Below are positions 28,470 through 39,085 of a DNA stretch of 64,000 bases, piece after piece. A program made the position numbers and the translations under genes. Origin of the DNA: Actinobacillus suis ATCC 33415 (lineage in GTDB: Bacteria; Pseudomonadota; Gammaproteobacteria; Enterobacterales; Pasteurellaceae); the NCBI RefSeq assembly GCF_000739435.1, contig NZ_CP009159.1, forward strand, positions 744,001 to 808,000, given 5' to 3'. Position 1 is the stretch's first letter. The number at the start of each line of letters is the position of its first letter. The notes below the pieces were generated by a model. The model had not been told where the DNA came from, did not search any database, and was given only the letters and a program-made list of their open reading frames with translations.

Positions 28470-28526
28470 CCACGGAATACTCAGATAGATTAGATAAAAT
28501 ATCGGTGTAATCCGAGTATTCCGTGG
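28470..28526. repeat. CCACGGAATAC-type dispersed palindromic repeat, copy 3
   Basis: CCACGGAATACTC and GAGTATTCCGTGG form perfect 13-bp arms around a 31-base loop, in the gap between the convergent genes nadV and cpdB. It could end transcription from either side, although no T-tract follows. Confidence 0.8.
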
Positions 28527-28545
28527 TAATTAAAAATAACGCAAA

Positions 28546-30528
28546 TTATTTCGTTAAATCAACTTGATATACAGCAAAACCAATTTCGTCTGTGCCGACT
28601 AAAGTCATTGGATATTGCGCTTTTTCTTTAATAAATGCTGCTGCTTTTTCGGTTGGAGAAGTTTCAAAACGAACATCTAATTTAGCTTTTGCATTAATTG
28701 GTGCAATGCGCCAGTTCTTGTCTGCCGTTGGTACAACATGACCGTTTGCTTTACTTTCTGCCGAAATGTAATTTGCTAAAATCTGACGATTTTCATCAGG
28801 TGCAGCAAAAACGATATGGCTATCACCAGTACCTGGGAATTTACCGCCGTATGCACGGTAATTGTTGGTCGCAATTAAGAACTCTTGCTTCGGATCAACT
28901 GGTTTGCCATTGAAAGTCAAATTAACCACACGATGTGCATTTTCATTGATTAATTTGCATTCACCATCGTAACGCGCCGGTTGAGTAATATCAAATTGGT
29001 ACTCTACTCCATCAATTACGTCAAAGTTATAAGTACGGAAACCGGTCCAATCTAATAAACCTTGAGGTTGTGAGCTAGCCGGATCAATTTGTTTGAACAT
29101 ACCGGCACTGCACTCTAACCACTCTTTTAACTCTGCTCCAGTCGCTTTTACTACCACTAAAGTATTTGGATAGAGATATAAGTCTGCTGCGTTACGGAAA
29201 GTTAATTGACCTTTATCCACTTCGGTAAAGCCTGTTGGGTCATTTTTACGACCGCCTGCTTTAAATGGCGCGCCGGCACTTAATACTGGTAAGCCGGCAA
29301 GTTCCGGTAAACCTTTAACAACAACGTTTTCTACATAAGCTTTTTGCGCTTGGTTTACAATTTGGATCGTTGGATCATCTTGTACTAACGCTAAGTAGCT
29401 ATACATATTATCTGTAGCTTTACCAATCGGTTGTGACACAAATTTACGGGTTGCTTCGTGTGTTTCTTTAAGTAATGTTGTAATTTCCGGATGATTTTCA
29501 ATCGTTGCTTTTTTCTTTTCAGCGTCATAGATCGGGCGCAGTGCCGCTTTTCCGTCTACAACTGCCCATTTACCGTTCTGCTCCGCTAAACTTAAATCAA
29601 CCACGCTGAGGTTATTACCCCAATAGCCGGCCATACTTTCAGGAACACCTTTCATTGTGCCTTTTGCAATATCGGCATTCGGTGATTTTTCAAATTCTTT
29701 ATTTGGGAATAAGCGGTGCGAGTGACCAAAAATAACCGCATCAATGCCTTTCACATCAGCAAGGTAGAATGCACAGTTTTCTGCTCCTTCTTTATATGGT
29801 TCATCAGAAGGGCCTGTGTGTGCTAATGCGATAATCACATCAGCACCCTTCGCTTTAACAATTGGTACATATTTTTCGGCAGTTTTGACAATATCACGTG
29901 CTTCAACTTTGCCTTCAAGATTTGCTTTATCCCAAACCATAACTTGTGGTGGAACAAAGCCGATATAACCGATTTTTAATGTTTGAGGTTTGCCGTTTGT
30001 ATCAACGATAGCTTTTTCTTGAATAAAGTAAGGCTGGAAGAACGGTTCGTCTGTACCTGGTTTTACAATATTAGCATTCACGATCGGGAACTGCGCTTGT
30101 TTAATCACGTTATTTAAGTAGCTTAAACCATAGTTAAATTCGTGGTTACCGAGCGTACCGACTTCATATTTCATTGCATTAAGTGCCTTAATAGCCGGAT
30201 CTGCTTTTCCTTCTTTTGAACCCACCGCTGCTTGGTAATCGGCGATTGGGTTACCTTGGATTAAGTCACCGTTATCCACCAACACACTATTTTTCACTTC
30301 TTTACGAGCTTGTTCAATTAAACTTGCCGTACGAGTAAAACCGAATTTTTCGGTTGGTGCGTCTTTATAATAGTCAAAGTCGGTTAAAAAACTATGAATA
30401 TCAGTTGTTGCAATAATACGTAAATCCGCATTATTACTTGCCCCACCAGCTGCAAATGCAAAACGTTGTGTGCCTAACACAAGCATTGCGCTTGCACCTA
30501 ATTGAATAAAACGTCTTCTATTTAGCAT
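28546..30528 (-). CDS. cpdB: 2',3'-cyclic-nucleotide 2'-phosphodiesterase/3'-nucleotidase
   Basis: A 660-residue periplasmic metallophosphoesterase (E. coli CpdB 647). The dimetal motifs are [17 protein letters not shown] near residue 38, [12 protein letters not shown] near 83, [11 protein letters not shown] near 129, [11 protein letters not shown] near 230 and IFGHSHRLF near 260. The C-terminal half is the 5'-nucleotidase substrate-specificity domain. The N-terminus [17 protein letters not shown] looks like a twin-arginine signal, while the E. coli protein uses a Sec signal. It degrades cyclic nucleotides and 3'-nucleotides for salvage of nucleosides. Confidence 0.95.
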   Translation of the reverse strand: MLNRRRFIQLGASAMLVLGTQRFAFAAGGASNNADLRIIATTDIHSFLTDFDYYKDAPTEKFGFTRTASLIEQARKEVKNSVLVDNGDLIQGNPIADYQAAVGSKEGKADPAIKALNAMKYEVGTLGNHEFNYGLSYLNNVIKQAQFPIVNANIVKPGTDEPFFQPYFIQEKAIVDTNGKPQTLKIGYIGFVPPQVMVWDKANLEGKVEARDIVKTAEKYVPIVKAKGADVIIALAHTGPSDEPYKEGAENCAFYLADVKGIDAVIFGHSHRLFPNKEFEKSPNADIAKGTMKGVPESMAGYWGNNLSVVDLSLAEQNGKWAVVDGKAALRPIYDAEKKKATIENHPEITTLLKETHEATRKFVSQPIGKATDNMYSYLALVQDDPTIQIVNQAQKAYVENVVVKGLPELAGLPVLSAGAPFKAGGRKNDPTGFTEVDKGQLTFRNAADLYLYPNTLVVVKATGAELKEWLECSAGMFKQIDPASSQPQGLLDWTGFRTYNFDVIDGVEYQFDITQPARYDGECKLINENAHRVVNLTFNGKPVDPKQEFLIATNNYRAYGGKFPGTGDSHIVFAAPDENRQILANYISAESKANGHVVPTADKNWRIAPINAKAKLDVRFETSPTEKAAAFIKEKAQYPMTLVGTDEIGFAVYQVDLTK

Positions 30529-30835
30529 AGAAACACTCCTCCTTGTTTGACATAAAAAATTGCAAATTATTGTAAGAAAATAACCGCTTATGCTCTAGCG
30601 CTTTTTTCCTATTTCGTGATCGAGTGCAAATAAAAATTGGTCCTTTATTCAGAATTTGTACTTTAATTTGAAATAAAACGCTGGCTCGAATCAAATTTTA
30701 AGCAGTTTTTCACTATTATTTTGGAATAGGAATTTATTTTATGTGCCGAAAAGTGTATTCTTATAAAGACGTACACACGCCACTGTGTGTCAATTTATCA
30801 ATCCTTTCATAAACAAAGAAAAAAAGGTGTTTGAC
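30529..30835. other. Divergent promoter region of cpdB and ackA, no gene seen
   Basis: This 307-base stretch is AT-rich and contains promoters for both flanking genes. No clear CRP, FNR or Fur site was found. AAGGTG before the ATG at 30836 is the ackA ribosome site. Confidence 0.4.
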
Positions 30836-32044
30836 ATGTCTAAAAACTTAATCCTTATCCTTAACTGTGGTAGCTCTTCTCTAAAATTTGCTATCTTAGA
30901 TCCTAAAACAGGTGATGAAAAATTATCTGGTTTAGCAGAAGCATTTCATTTAGAAGACGCTCGTATCAAATGGAAATTAAACGGCGAAAAAGGCAATGCA
31001 GATTTAGGTGCGGGTGCAGCACATAGCGAAGCATTAACATTCATTGCAAATGAATTATTATCGGAAGAATTAAAGGCAAGCATTGGTGCTATCGGTCATC
31101 GTATCGTTCACGGTGGTGAGCAATTTACTTCATCTGTAGTTATCAATGACGATGTAGTTAAAGGCATCGAAAACGCAATTCAATTCGCACCACTTCACAA
31201 TCCGGCTCACTTAATCGGTATTCAAGAAGCGTTCCGTATTTTCCCTGAATTAAAAGAGAAAAACGTTGCCGTATTCGACACGGCTTTCCACCAAACAATG
31301 CCGGAAGAAGCATTCTTATACGCACTTCCATACAAACTATATAAAGAAAATGGTATTCGTCGTTATGGTGCGCACGGTACTAGCCACCTATTCATCACAT
31401 CACAAGTTGCTGAATTAGCAGGTAAACCGGTAGATCAAACAAACGCAATTATTTGTCACTTAGGTAACGGTGGTTCTGTATCTGTTGTTCGTAACGGTAA
31501 ATGTATCGATACTTCAATGGGTTTAACACCATTAGAAGGTTTAGTGATGGGTACTCGTTCAGGTGACATCGATCCTGCAATCATTTTCTACCTATACAAA
31601 AACTTAGGTATGTCAATGGAGCAAATCGAAGATACATTAGTGAAAAAATCAGGTCTTTTAGGTTTAACAGAAGTAACTAGCGACTGTCGTTATGCAGAAG
31701 ATAACTATGACGATGCATCAAAACCGGAAGCAAAACGTGCATTAGACGTATACAGCTACCGTTTAGCAAAATATATTGGTGCATATATGGCAATCTTAGG
31801 TGATTCTCACTTAGACGCTATCGCATTTACTGGCGGTATCGGTGAAAACTCAGGTCACGTACGTGAATTAACCTTAAATCACTTAAAATTATTCGGTATC
31901 AAATTAGATAACGAACGTAACTTAGCAGCACGCTTCGGTAAATCAGGTACAATTACTGCTGATGACTCAGCATTCAAAGCAGTAGTAATCCCTACAAACG
32001 AAGAATTAGTGATTGCACAAGATACAGCTAAATTAGCATTATAA
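30836..32044 (+). CDS. ackA: Acetate kinase
   Basis: A 402-residue cytoplasmic enzyme (E. coli 400) that interconverts acetyl phosphate plus ADP with acetate plus ATP. The ASKHA fold starts [16 protein letters not shown] with the conserved Asn and Ser. GHRIVHGGE is near residue 88, DTAFHQTMP with the catalytic Asp near 148, GAHGTSH near 179, HLGNGGS near 208 and GIGENSG near 331. The start was set at the ATG with homology; the open frame reaches back to a GTG at 30785 without similarity. It forms the Pta-AckA overflow pathway with the next gene. Confidence 0.97.
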   Translation: MSKNLILILNCGSSSLKFAILDPKTGDEKLSGLAEAFHLEDARIKWKLNGEKGNADLGAGAAHSEALTFIANELLSEELKASIGAIGHRIVHGGEQFTSSVVINDDVVKGIENAIQFAPLHNPAHLIGIQEAFRIFPELKEKNVAVFDTAFHQTMPEEAFLYALPYKLYKENGIRRYGAHGTSHLFITSQVAELAGKPVDQTNAIICHLGNGGSVSVVRNGKCIDTSMGLTPLEGLVMGTRSGDIDPAIIFYLYKNLGMSMEQIEDTLVKKSGLLGLTEVTSDCRYAEDNYDDASKPEAKRALDVYSYRLAKYIGAYMAILGDSHLDAIAFTGGIGENSGHVRELTLNHLKLFGIKLDNERNLAARFGKSGTITADDSAFKAVVIPTNEELVIAQDTAKLAL

Positions 32045-32098
32045 TTCCAAGGGGCAGACAATTCTGCCCTTTTCCTATTTCACATAAACGGATTAAAT

Positions 32099-34237
32099 AT
32101 GTCTAGAACGATTATTCTTATTCCAACCACAACCGGCGTGGGTTTAACAAGTGTTAGCCTTGGTTTAGTTCATGCATTAGAGCAAAAAGGCACAAAAGTT
32201 GGCTTTTTAAAACCTATCGCACAACCGATTACCGGTGAAGATACTTTAGACCGCTCTACTTCTATCATTAAAGCTGCACAAACCACAGAAGTGGGCGAAC
32301 CATTTATGCTAAGCGAAGCGGAAGCGTTAATTGGTCAAAACCAAAGTGATGTTTTATTAGAAAAAGTGGTTGAGCGTCACCAACAGTTATCAAAAAATAA
32401 TGAAGTTATCGTTGTTGAAGGTCTAATTCCAACACGTAAAAACTCATACGCAAATAGCGTAAACTATGATATTGCTCAAGCGTTAGATGCGGAAATCATC
32501 TTAGTTGCGGCACCAGGTTCAGATAAACCGGCACAATTAAAAGAACGCATTGAAGCGGCTGCTTCAGAATTCGGTGGTCGTCACAACCCTAACTTATTAG
32601 GTGTGATCATCAACAAATTTAATGCACCGGTTGATGAATCTGGCCGTACTCGCCCGGACTTAACGGAAATTTTCGATTCATTCCAACATAGCACACAAAA
32701 TGTTGCTGAAGTGGAAGCATTATTTGCGAAAAGTCCAATCAAATTACTTGCTTGCGTTGAATGGAAATCGGATTTAATTGCGACTCGTGCGATTGATTTA
32801 GCGAAACACTTACACGCTGCAATTATCAATGAAGGTGACATCCAATCTCGTCGTATCCGTGGCGTAACGTTCTGTGCTCGTAGCCTTCCACATATGGTTG
32901 ATCATTTCAAAGCAGGTAGCTTATTAGTAACTTCTGCGGATCGTCCGGAAGTTTTAGTAGCTGCATCTTTAGCGGTAATGAATGGCGTTGAAATCGGTGC
33001 AATCTTATTAACCGGCGGTTATAAAATTGAAACTCCAATTGCAAAACTTTGCCAACAAGCATTTGAATCTGGTGTACCGGTATTCCGTGTAGAAGGTAAC
33101 ACATGGCAAACAGCGCTTAGCTTACAAAGCTTTAGCTTAGAAGTGCCAGTAGATGATAAAGAGCGTATTACTTCAATCAAAGAATATGTTGCAAGCCAAT
33201 TCAACGCTGGTTTCGTTGATGAAGTATCTAAAGCGGCAACTCGTGCTCGTCGTTTATCTCCAGCAGCGTTCCGTTATCAATTAACTGAATATGCGCGTCA
33301 AGCGAAAAAACGCATCGTATTACCTGAAGGTGATGAACCTCGTACCGTGAAAGCGGCGGCATTATGTGCTGAACGTGGTATCGCAGAATGTGTACTTTTA
33401 GCAAATCCTACTGATGTTCAACGTGTAGCGGAATCTCAAGGTGTGGTATTAGGTAAAGGTATCACAATCATCAATCCTGAAGAAGTACGTGAAAACTATG
33501 TTGCTCGTTTAGTTGAGTTACGTAAAAACAAAGGTATGACAGAAGTTGTTGCGCGTGAGCAATTAACAGATACCGTAGTACTTGGTACGATGATGTTAGA
33601 AGCTGGTGAAGTTGACGGTTTAGTATCTGGTGCGGTACATACCACAGCAAATACAATTCGTCCGCCGATGCAAATCATCAAAACTGCACCGGGTAGTTCA
33701 ATTGTTTCTTCAATCTTCTTCATGTTATTACCAGACCAAGTGCTTGTGTACGGTGACTGTGCGGTAAACCCAGATCCGACAGCAGAACAATTAGCTGAAA
33801 TTGCGATTCAATCTGCAGAATCAGCGAAAGCATTCGGTATTGACCCACGTGTTGCAATGATTTCTTACTCAACAGGTACATCAGGTTCTGGTGCAGACGT
33901 AGAGAAAGTGAAAGAAGCGACTCGTATCGCACAAGAAAAACGTCCTGATTTAATTATCGATGGTCCGTTACAATATGATGCGGCGGTAATGGAAGATGTG
34001 GCTCGTTCTAAAGCGCCTAACTCTCCGGTAGCCGGTAAAGCGACGGTATTCGTATTCCCAGACTTAAATACCGGTAATACGACATATAAAGCGGTACAAC
34101 GTTCTGCAGATTTAGTGTCTATCGGTCCAATGCTTCAAGGTATGCGTAAACCGGTTAATGACCTTTCTCGTGGTGCGTTAGTTGACGATATCATATATAC
34201 AATCGCATTAACTGCGATTCAAGCAACTCAAGGTTAA
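32099..34237 (+). CDS. pta: Phosphate acetyltransferase
   Basis: A 712-residue three-domain enzyme (E. coli 714) converting acetyl-CoA to acetyl phosphate. The N-terminal P-loop-like dethiobiotin-synthase domain begins [16 protein letters not shown] and ends near residue 230. The DRTGG regulatory domain follows (about 235-360), and the catalytic PTA_PTB domain covers the last 330 residues, with [12 protein letters not shown] near 401, [12 protein letters not shown] near 597 and DGPLQYDAA near 620. It lies 54 bases after ackA on the same strand and ends at a strong terminator. Confidence 0.97.
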   Translation: MSRTIILIPTTTGVGLTSVSLGLVHALEQKGTKVGFLKPIAQPITGEDTLDRSTSIIKAAQTTEVGEPFMLSEAEALIGQNQSDVLLEKVVERHQQLSKNNEVIVVEGLIPTRKNSYANSVNYDIAQALDAEIILVAAPGSDKPAQLKERIEAAASEFGGRHNPNLLGVIINKFNAPVDESGRTRPDLTEIFDSFQHSTQNVAEVEALFAKSPIKLLACVEWKSDLIATRAIDLAKHLHAAIINEGDIQSRRIRGVTFCARSLPHMVDHFKAGSLLVTSADRPEVLVAASLAVMNGVEIGAILLTGGYKIETPIAKLCQQAFESGVPVFRVEGNTWQTALSLQSFSLEVPVDDKERITSIKEYVASQFNAGFVDEVSKAATRARRLSPAAFRYQLTEYARQAKKRIVLPEGDEPRTVKAAALCAERGIAECVLLANPTDVQRVAESQGVVLGKGITIINPEEVRENYVARLVELRKNKGMTEVVAREQLTDTVVLGTMMLEAGEVDGLVSGAVHTTANTIRPPMQIIKTAPGSSIVSSIFFMLLPDQVLVYGDCAVNPDPTAEQLAEIAIQSAESAKAFGIDPRVAMISYSTGTSGSGADVEKVKEATRIAQEKRPDLIIDGPLQYDAAVMEDVARSKAPNSPVAGKATVFVFPDLNTGNTTYKAVQRSADLVSIGPMLQGMRKPVNDLSRGALVDDIIYTIALTAIQATQG

Positions 34238-34257
34238 TTATAATCCTTTTAAAGCAA

Positions 34258-34284
34258 AATGCCCTCGTTTGAGGGCATTTTTTA
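34258..34284 (+). terminator. Terminator of ackA-pta
   Basis: AATGCCCTC and GAGGGCATT form a 9-bp stem with a 4-base loop, followed by TTTTT. Confidence 0.92.
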
Positions 34285-34290
34285 TATACA

Positions 34291-34319
34291 AAGAAAAAAG
34301 CGCTGAATCTCAGCGCTTT
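34291..34319 (-). terminator. Terminator of the YegP-like gene
   Basis: On the minus strand AAAGCGCTGA and TCAGCGCTTT form a stem followed by TTTTCTT. Confidence 0.85.
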
Positions 34320-34341
34320 ACTTATTGCATAGAGGTTATGC

Positions 34342-34524
34342 TTATTCTTTGGTTAAGTCTTTAACTTCAGTTTCCGCAGTAATTTTTTTCACCGCTTCAA
34401 TACCCTTCTGGCAGCTTTGCTTAGTTGCATAGCCTTCCCCACCTGTTGCGACAGTTTGGTGATTGCCAGATTTTAAACGCCAACGGAATTCACCTTTCGC
34501 ATCTTTATAAATTTCAAAATACAT
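34342..34524 (-). CDS. YegP-like DUF1508 small protein
   Basis: A 60-residue protein with a single DUF1508 (YegP) repeat: FEIYKDAKGEFRWRLKSGN, followed by GEGYATKQSCQKGIEAVKK. E. coli YegP has two such repeats (110 residues), while this has one. The function of the family is not known. The start was placed at the ATG with ribosome site GAGGAA; 8 more in-frame codons upstream lack similarity. The gene faces the pta terminator and has its own terminator. Confidence 0.85.
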   Translation of the reverse strand: MYFEIYKDAKGEFRWRLKSGNHQTVATGGEGYATKQSCQKGIEAVKKITAETEVKDLTKE

Positions 34525-34699
34525 ATTTATTTCCTCATTTAAAACCAAACATCGTGTTTGGTAGCGACAAGATTACTTATTTAATGAAAAATTGCAAATT
34601 TTTCGCAAAAAATGACCGCTTATTTACGTAAATTTGCTCAACAAGTAGATATTTTGTCTGTTATGATGTTGTTAATTCTTATTACAAGAGGATAACAAA

Positions 34700-36394
34700 A
34701 TGTCTGCACAACAACTTATTGCACAACTTACTCAAATTGTAGGTAATCAACATATTATTACCGAACCGGCTAAAACAGAGTCATATCGAAGCGGTTATCG
34801 CTTTGGTTCCGGTGCAGCGCTTGCAGTCGTTAGACCTGCCAATTTATTGGAGTTTTGGCAGATTTTAAAAGCTTGTGTTGCGCATGATGTGATTGTGATT
34901 AACCAAGCGGCTAATACGGGCTTAACCGGCGGCTCTACCCCAAGTGGCAATGATTACGATCGTGATATTGTGATTATTAATGCGATGCGGATTAACGGTA
35001 TTCAATTGATTAATCATGCAGCGCAAGTAGTTTGTTTACCCGGTTCGACACTGAATGAACTTGAAAATCAGTTAAAACCATATGGGCGAGAACCTCATTC
35101 GGTCATCGGTTCATCTTGTATTGGTGCTTCTGTAATCGGTGGAATTTGTAATAATTCGGGCGGTGCATTGGTACAACGAGGGCCTGCTTATACGGAAATG
35201 GCACTTTATGCGCAATTGAATGAGCAAGGCGAACTGGAATTGCATAACCACCTTGGTATTGAGTTAGGTTCGACACCGGAAGAAATACTAACGAATTTGC
35301 AAATGCAACGTTACCAACAAAAAGATATTCAGCAAGATTGCGGAAAAGGACATGATCACAGTTATTGCAATCATGTTCGCCAAGTAGATGAAAACTCCCC
35401 TGCTCGTTTCAATGCTGATCCAGCTCGCCATTTTGAAGCTTCTGGTAGCGCCGGAAAACTCGCTATCTTCGCTGTTCGTTTAGATACTTTCCCTCTCGAA
35501 AAAGATACCGCCGTATTTTATATCGGTACCAATCAAACCAATGTTCTTAATGATTTACGTCGCCATATGCTGAGTCAATTTGAACAATTACCAATTTCTG
35601 GTGAATACATTCATCGTGATGCCTTTGATGTGGCAGCTCGTTATGGTAAGGATACATTCTGGGTTATTAAAAAATTTGGTACTCAATGGCTACCGAAGTT
35701 GTTTGCTCTAAAGGCAAATGTCGATCGTCTCAGTAAAAAGATACCATTCTTACCACATCATCTGAGTGATAAGGTCATGCAATTGATCTCAAAGGGATTG
35801 CCGGAACATTTGCCACAAAGTTTATGGCAATTCCGTGATCGTTATGAACACCATTTAATTATCAAAATGGGGGGTAAAGGTGTTGATGAAGCTCGTAACT
35901 ACCTTAAACACTATTTTACTCAACATGAAAAAGGCGACTTTTTTGAATGTAATGCGTTAGAAACGCAAGCAGCGATGTTACACCGGTTTGCGGTTGCCAG
36001 TGCGGCTATTCGTTATCGTGCAATCCATGAACAAGAAGTGGAAGACATTGTCGCACTGGATGTTGCTCTGCGCCGTAACGATCCAGATTGGTTTGAACAA
36101 TTGCCGGCAGAAATTGATGCACAAATTAGTCATAAACTCTATTATGGCCATTTTATGTGTCATGTGTTCCACCAAGACTATATTGTCAAGAAAGGCTGTG
36201 ATTGTGTGAAGTTAGAACACGAAATGCTGAAGTTGTTAGATAAGCGTGGCGCGCAATATCCGGCGGAACATAATGTCGGTCATCTCTATGAAGCAAAACC
36301 AGAATTACGTAAGTTCTATAAGGCTCTCGATCCGACCAATAGCTTTAATCCGGGGATTGGGCAAACCACTAAGAAAAAATATTGGCAAGAATAG
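34700..36394 (+). CDS. dld: Quinone-dependent D-lactate dehydrogenase
   Basis: A 564-residue peripheral membrane flavoenzyme (E. coli Dld 571) that passes electrons from D-lactate to quinone. The FAD-binding type-4 domain includes NQAANTGLTGGSTPSGNDYD near residue 71 and VIGGICNNSGGALVQRGP near 149. The membrane-binding insert and the cap domain follow, with the C-terminal segment AEHNVGHLYEA near 518 containing catalytic His. The fermentative ackA-pta genes and the HlyX-type regulator in the same region fit a respiratory-fermentative host life-style, but direct co-regulation is not shown. Confidence 0.96.
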   Translation: MSAQQLIAQLTQIVGNQHIITEPAKTESYRSGYRFGSGAALAVVRPANLLEFWQILKACVAHDVIVINQAANTGLTGGSTPSGNDYDRDIVIINAMRINGIQLINHAAQVVCLPGSTLNELENQLKPYGREPHSVIGSSCIGASVIGGICNNSGGALVQRGPAYTEMALYAQLNEQGELELHNHLGIELGSTPEEILTNLQMQRYQQKDIQQDCGKGHDHSYCNHVRQVDENSPARFNADPARHFEASGSAGKLAIFAVRLDTFPLEKDTAVFYIGTNQTNVLNDLRRHMLSQFEQLPISGEYIHRDAFDVAARYGKDTFWVIKKFGTQWLPKLFALKANVDRLSKKIPFLPHHLSDKVMQLISKGLPEHLPQSLWQFRDRYEHHLIIKMGGKGVDEARNYLKHYFTQHEKGDFFECNALETQAAMLHRFAVASAAIRYRAIHEQEVEDIVALDVALRRNDPDWFEQLPAEIDAQISHKLYYGHFMCHVFHQDYIVKKGCDCVKLEHEMLKLLDKRGAQYPAEHNVGHLYEAKPELRKFYKALDPTNSFNPGIGQTTKKKYWQE

Positions 36395-36417
36395 CTTTTA
36401 CGCCATTCATTAAATAA

Positions 36418-36463
36418 ACAAGCGGTTAGATTTGCAAAATTTTTTACAAATTTAACCGCTTGT
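36418..36463. terminator. Bidirectional terminator between dld and mltB
   Basis: ACAAGCGGTTAGATTTG and CAAATTTAACCGCTTGT are inverted uptake signals with one mismatch in the stem. They lie between two convergent genes. Confidence 0.8.
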
Positions 36464-36468
36464 TTTAG

Positions 36469-37557
36469 CTATTGCCCAACAGAAGCATTAATACGATCAG
36501 CAAATTTACCAATACTTATACCGAAATTATTTGATCTATTCCAATCCATTAATGTACGGAAATTACTGGTTACTAAGAATGCTCTGCCGACCTCTTTATC
36601 CGGACGAACCAACCATAATTTTTTACCACTTAGTGCGCTTAATTTTGCGCTATCTTGTGCAGTTGGGTAAGCGAGATAGACTCCCCAAGATTGCCACTCG
36701 CCTAAGCTTTTTGCTTGGTTCTCCGCAAGTCCTGAAAATGACATATCAATTGGGCTAGATAACTTAACTTCAATTCCCCAAGGCAATCTGTCTTCCCATC
36801 CGACTGTAGAAAGATAAGAAGCAATTGAAGCAAACGCGTCCGCTTCATTGTTCCAAATATCTTTTTTACCGTCACCGTCACCATCGGCGGCATAGCTTAA
36901 ATAAGCAGTCGGCATGAATTGTGTTTGCCCCATAGCGCCCGCCCAAGAACCTTGCATTTCATAACGATTGATCGTGCCATCATCTAGCATTTTCATCGCA
37001 TTGACAAATTCTTGCGTGAAGAGCTTTTCACGGCGACCGTCAAAAGCGAGTGTCGCTAAAACGGATAACACATCAAAATCACCTTGGTAACGACCAAAGC
37101 TACTTTCCATGCCCCAAAGTGCCATAATATATTCTTTTTGAACGCCGTATTTCTGGCTTGCTTTGGTTAGTGGTGAACCAAATTCATACCAATTCTCAAC
37201 CGCCGTATTCACTTTAGCCTGTGTTAGCACTTTGTTGAGATAATTGGTTACACCATTAGGATTCGGCTGCGGTGTAGGCGCATTTGGATCTCTTTTTCGC
37301 CCGGCTTGCTGCTGATCTAGCTGTACCGCACGTGCATTGTAATGAATGAAACGTTGTGCATTGAGTGTTTTATCCGAAACGCCGGCAGCCGCTGCTTTTT
37401 GTTTTAGAAAATGTACGTAATCATTAAAGTTATTGAGCGTACGAGCTTTGTTATATTGCGCATCAAGCGGTAATTCTTGAAATGAATTTTTATTTGAACA
37501 GCCTGCAATTACCAAGGTAATCACGGTAAAAGGAATGGCTAAAAATTTGAATTTCAT
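36469..37557 (-). CDS. mltB: Membrane-bound lytic murein transglycosylase B
   Basis: A 362-residue lipoprotein. The signal MKFKFLAIPFTVITLVIAGC ends with the lipobox VIAGC, followed by SNKN, so it should be anchored to the outer membrane. The SLT/MltB catalytic domain has the active-site Glu in WGMESSFGRY near residue 149 and the FMPTAYLSYAADGDGDGKKD calcium-binding EF-hand-like loop near 213-233. It cleaves murein with formation of 1,6-anhydro muropeptides. It lies downstream of truB by 57 bases on the same strand. Confidence 0.94.
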   Translation of the reverse strand: MKFKFLAIPFTVITLVIAGCSNKNSFQELPLDAQYNKARTLNNFNDYVHFLKQKAAAAGVSDKTLNAQRFIHYNARAVQLDQQQAGRKRDPNAPTPQPNPNGVTNYLNKVLTQAKVNTAVENWYEFGSPLTKASQKYGVQKEYIMALWGMESSFGRYQGDFDVLSVLATLAFDGRREKLFTQEFVNAMKMLDDGTINRYEMQGSWAGAMGQTQFMPTAYLSYAADGDGDGKKDIWNNEADAFASIASYLSTVGWEDRLPWGIEVKLSSPIDMSFSGLAENQAKSLGEWQSWGVYLAYPTAQDSAKLSALSGKKLWLVRPDKEVGRAFLVTSNFRTLMDWNRSNNFGISIGKFADRINASVGQ

Positions 37558-37614
37558 ATTGTTCTTTGCATTAAAGCGGTCTGCTCCTACTTTTGCAGAA
37601 ACAAACCGTAAAAA

Positions 37615-38532
37615 CTAAAGGTTTACCATTCGACTCGGGCGAATCACATTATCATTGGTGATTTCCGCTACTCCGAGGAATTGACCATGTTCTGAAAATA
37701 AACGAACTTGACCGTAAGTTTGATCGATATTTTCAAATTTGACTCTTTGACCGAAACCGACCGCTTTGGTTTGCTCTGCTGTTAGATTTATTTTAGGCAG
37801 ACTTTCTACGGCGGTATCTAAAGGTAAAAGATATTGATCCAATGCTTCAAGCGGTTGATTTTCACTTAAATTTTGCAAATCTGCATAGCTCATCATCGCT
37901 TCAATCGGATAATTTGCAACCGCCAAACGGCGTAAAACCGTAACATGTGCGCCACAACCTAATACTTCACCTAAATCATCCACCAAAGTACGGATATAAG
38001 TACCTTTTGAGCAATGTACTTCTAACGTAAGATAAGGCGCGGAATATTCGATAAAGCGTAACTCAAAAATCGTAATCGGGCGCGCTTCTCGTTCCACCGT
38101 AATGCCTTGACGAGCATATTCATAAAGTGGTTTGCCGTTATGTTTCAATGCGGAAAACATAGTTGGAACTTGTAAAATATCACCACGAAATTGATCTAAC
38201 GCTGAAATAATTTCCGTTTCACTTACGTTCACAGCACGGGTTTCAACAACTTGCCCTTCTGCGTCCGACGTATCGGTACGTTCACCTAATTTTGCAGTAA
38301 CTTGATAACGTTTGTCCGAATCAAGCAAAAATTGCGAAAATTTAGTCGCTTCCCCCAAACAAATTGGTAACATTCCGGTCGCAAGCGGATCTAATGCACC
38401 GGTATGCCCCGCTTTATTTGCTTGAAATAAGCGTTTGACCTTTTGCAGAATATCATTTGACGACATTCCTTGCGGTTTATCTAATAAAAATACGCCGTGA
38501 ACATCACGCCCTTTTTTACGAGGTCTAGACAC
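37615..38532 (-). CDS. truB: tRNA pseudouridine-55 synthase
   Basis: A 305-residue pseudouridine synthase acting on U55 of the T-loop of tRNA. The catalytic Asp is in [15 protein letters not shown] near residue 45. The [13 protein letters not shown] segment near 175 and a short PUA domain at the C-terminus are typical. It starts with GTG, and that GTG directly abuts the TAG stop of rbfA, which implies translational coupling. It is the last gene of the rimP-nusA-infB-rbfA-truB operon. Confidence 0.97.
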   Translation of the reverse strand: MSRPRKKGRDVHGVFLLDKPQGMSSNDILQKVKRLFQANKAGHTGALDPLATGMLPICLGEATKFSQFLLDSDKRYQVTAKLGERTDTSDAEGQVVETRAVNVSETEIISALDQFRGDILQVPTMFSALKHNGKPLYEYARQGITVEREARPITIFELRFIEYSAPYLTLEVHCSKGTYIRTLVDDLGEVLGCGAHVTVLRRLAVANYPIEAMMSYADLQNLSENQPLEALDQYLLPLDTAVESLPKINLTAEQTKAVGFGQRVKFENIDQTYGQVRLFSEHGQFLGVAEITNDNVIRPSRMVNL

Positions 38533-38916
38533 CTATTCTTCCTCTTTATGTTTAGCTTCGTCGTTTTTAATCACATTCGATACAAGGTTAGACATACGCA
38601 TGCCTTCAACTAATGATTGATCGTAAATAAAACGAAGCTCAGGCACGATACGTAAACGCATTGCTTTACCGACTAACGAACGAATATACGGGCTTGCTTT
38701 TTCTAAACCTTTCATACCCTGTTCAATTGCGCTTTGATCATTATCGAATAAGAAAGTCACAAAGATTTTTGCATAAGCCAAATCACGGCTCACTTCCACA
38801 TCCGATACCGTTACCATACCGATACGAGGATCTTTCACCTCACGTTGTAAAATCACAGCAATCTCTTTTTGTAGCTCTTGCGCTACACGATCACTGCGTT
38901 TAAATTCTCTGCTCAT
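38533..38916 (-). CDS. rbfA: 30S ribosome-binding factor A
   Basis: A 127-residue KH-like protein (E. coli 133) for late 30S maturation and cold adaptation. The sequence runs [38 protein letters not shown], ending [20 protein letters not shown]. The start was placed at the ATG where homology begins, since the open frame continues upstream to 38958 without similarity. It lies after infB with an uptake-signal hairpin between them. Confidence 0.96.
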   Translation of the reverse strand: MSREFKRSDRVAQELQKEIAVILQREVKDPRIGMVTVSDVEVSRDLAYAKIFVTFLFDNDQSAIEQGMKGLEKASPYIRSLVGKAMRLRIVPELRFIYDQSLVEGMRMSNLVSNVIKNDEAKHKEEE

Positions 38917-39014
38917 GTTTTCTCCAAAATGCAAATGAGGCACCACGAAGCGCCTCAAAATTTTGTTAGGATTATACCCTAATTTGTCGTTATTAGCGAT
39001 GTTACGCCAAAAAC

Positions 39015-39068
39015 AAGCGGTCAGTTTCTACTAAATTTTTGCAAATTTATGCAGAAATCTGACCGCTT
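39015..39068 (-). terminator. Uptake-signal hairpin between infB and rbfA
   Basis: AAGCGGTCAG and CTGACCGCTT pair across a 34-base loop. It lies inside the operon, so it may reduce rather than stop transcription into rbfA-truB. Confidence 0.5.
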
Positions 39069-39085
39069 TCACTAATGAAACGAAA

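Noticed and set aside
34297..34319. Hairpin considered as a second pta terminator
   Set aside because: The T-tract is on the minus-strand side, so it fits the YegP-like gene better.
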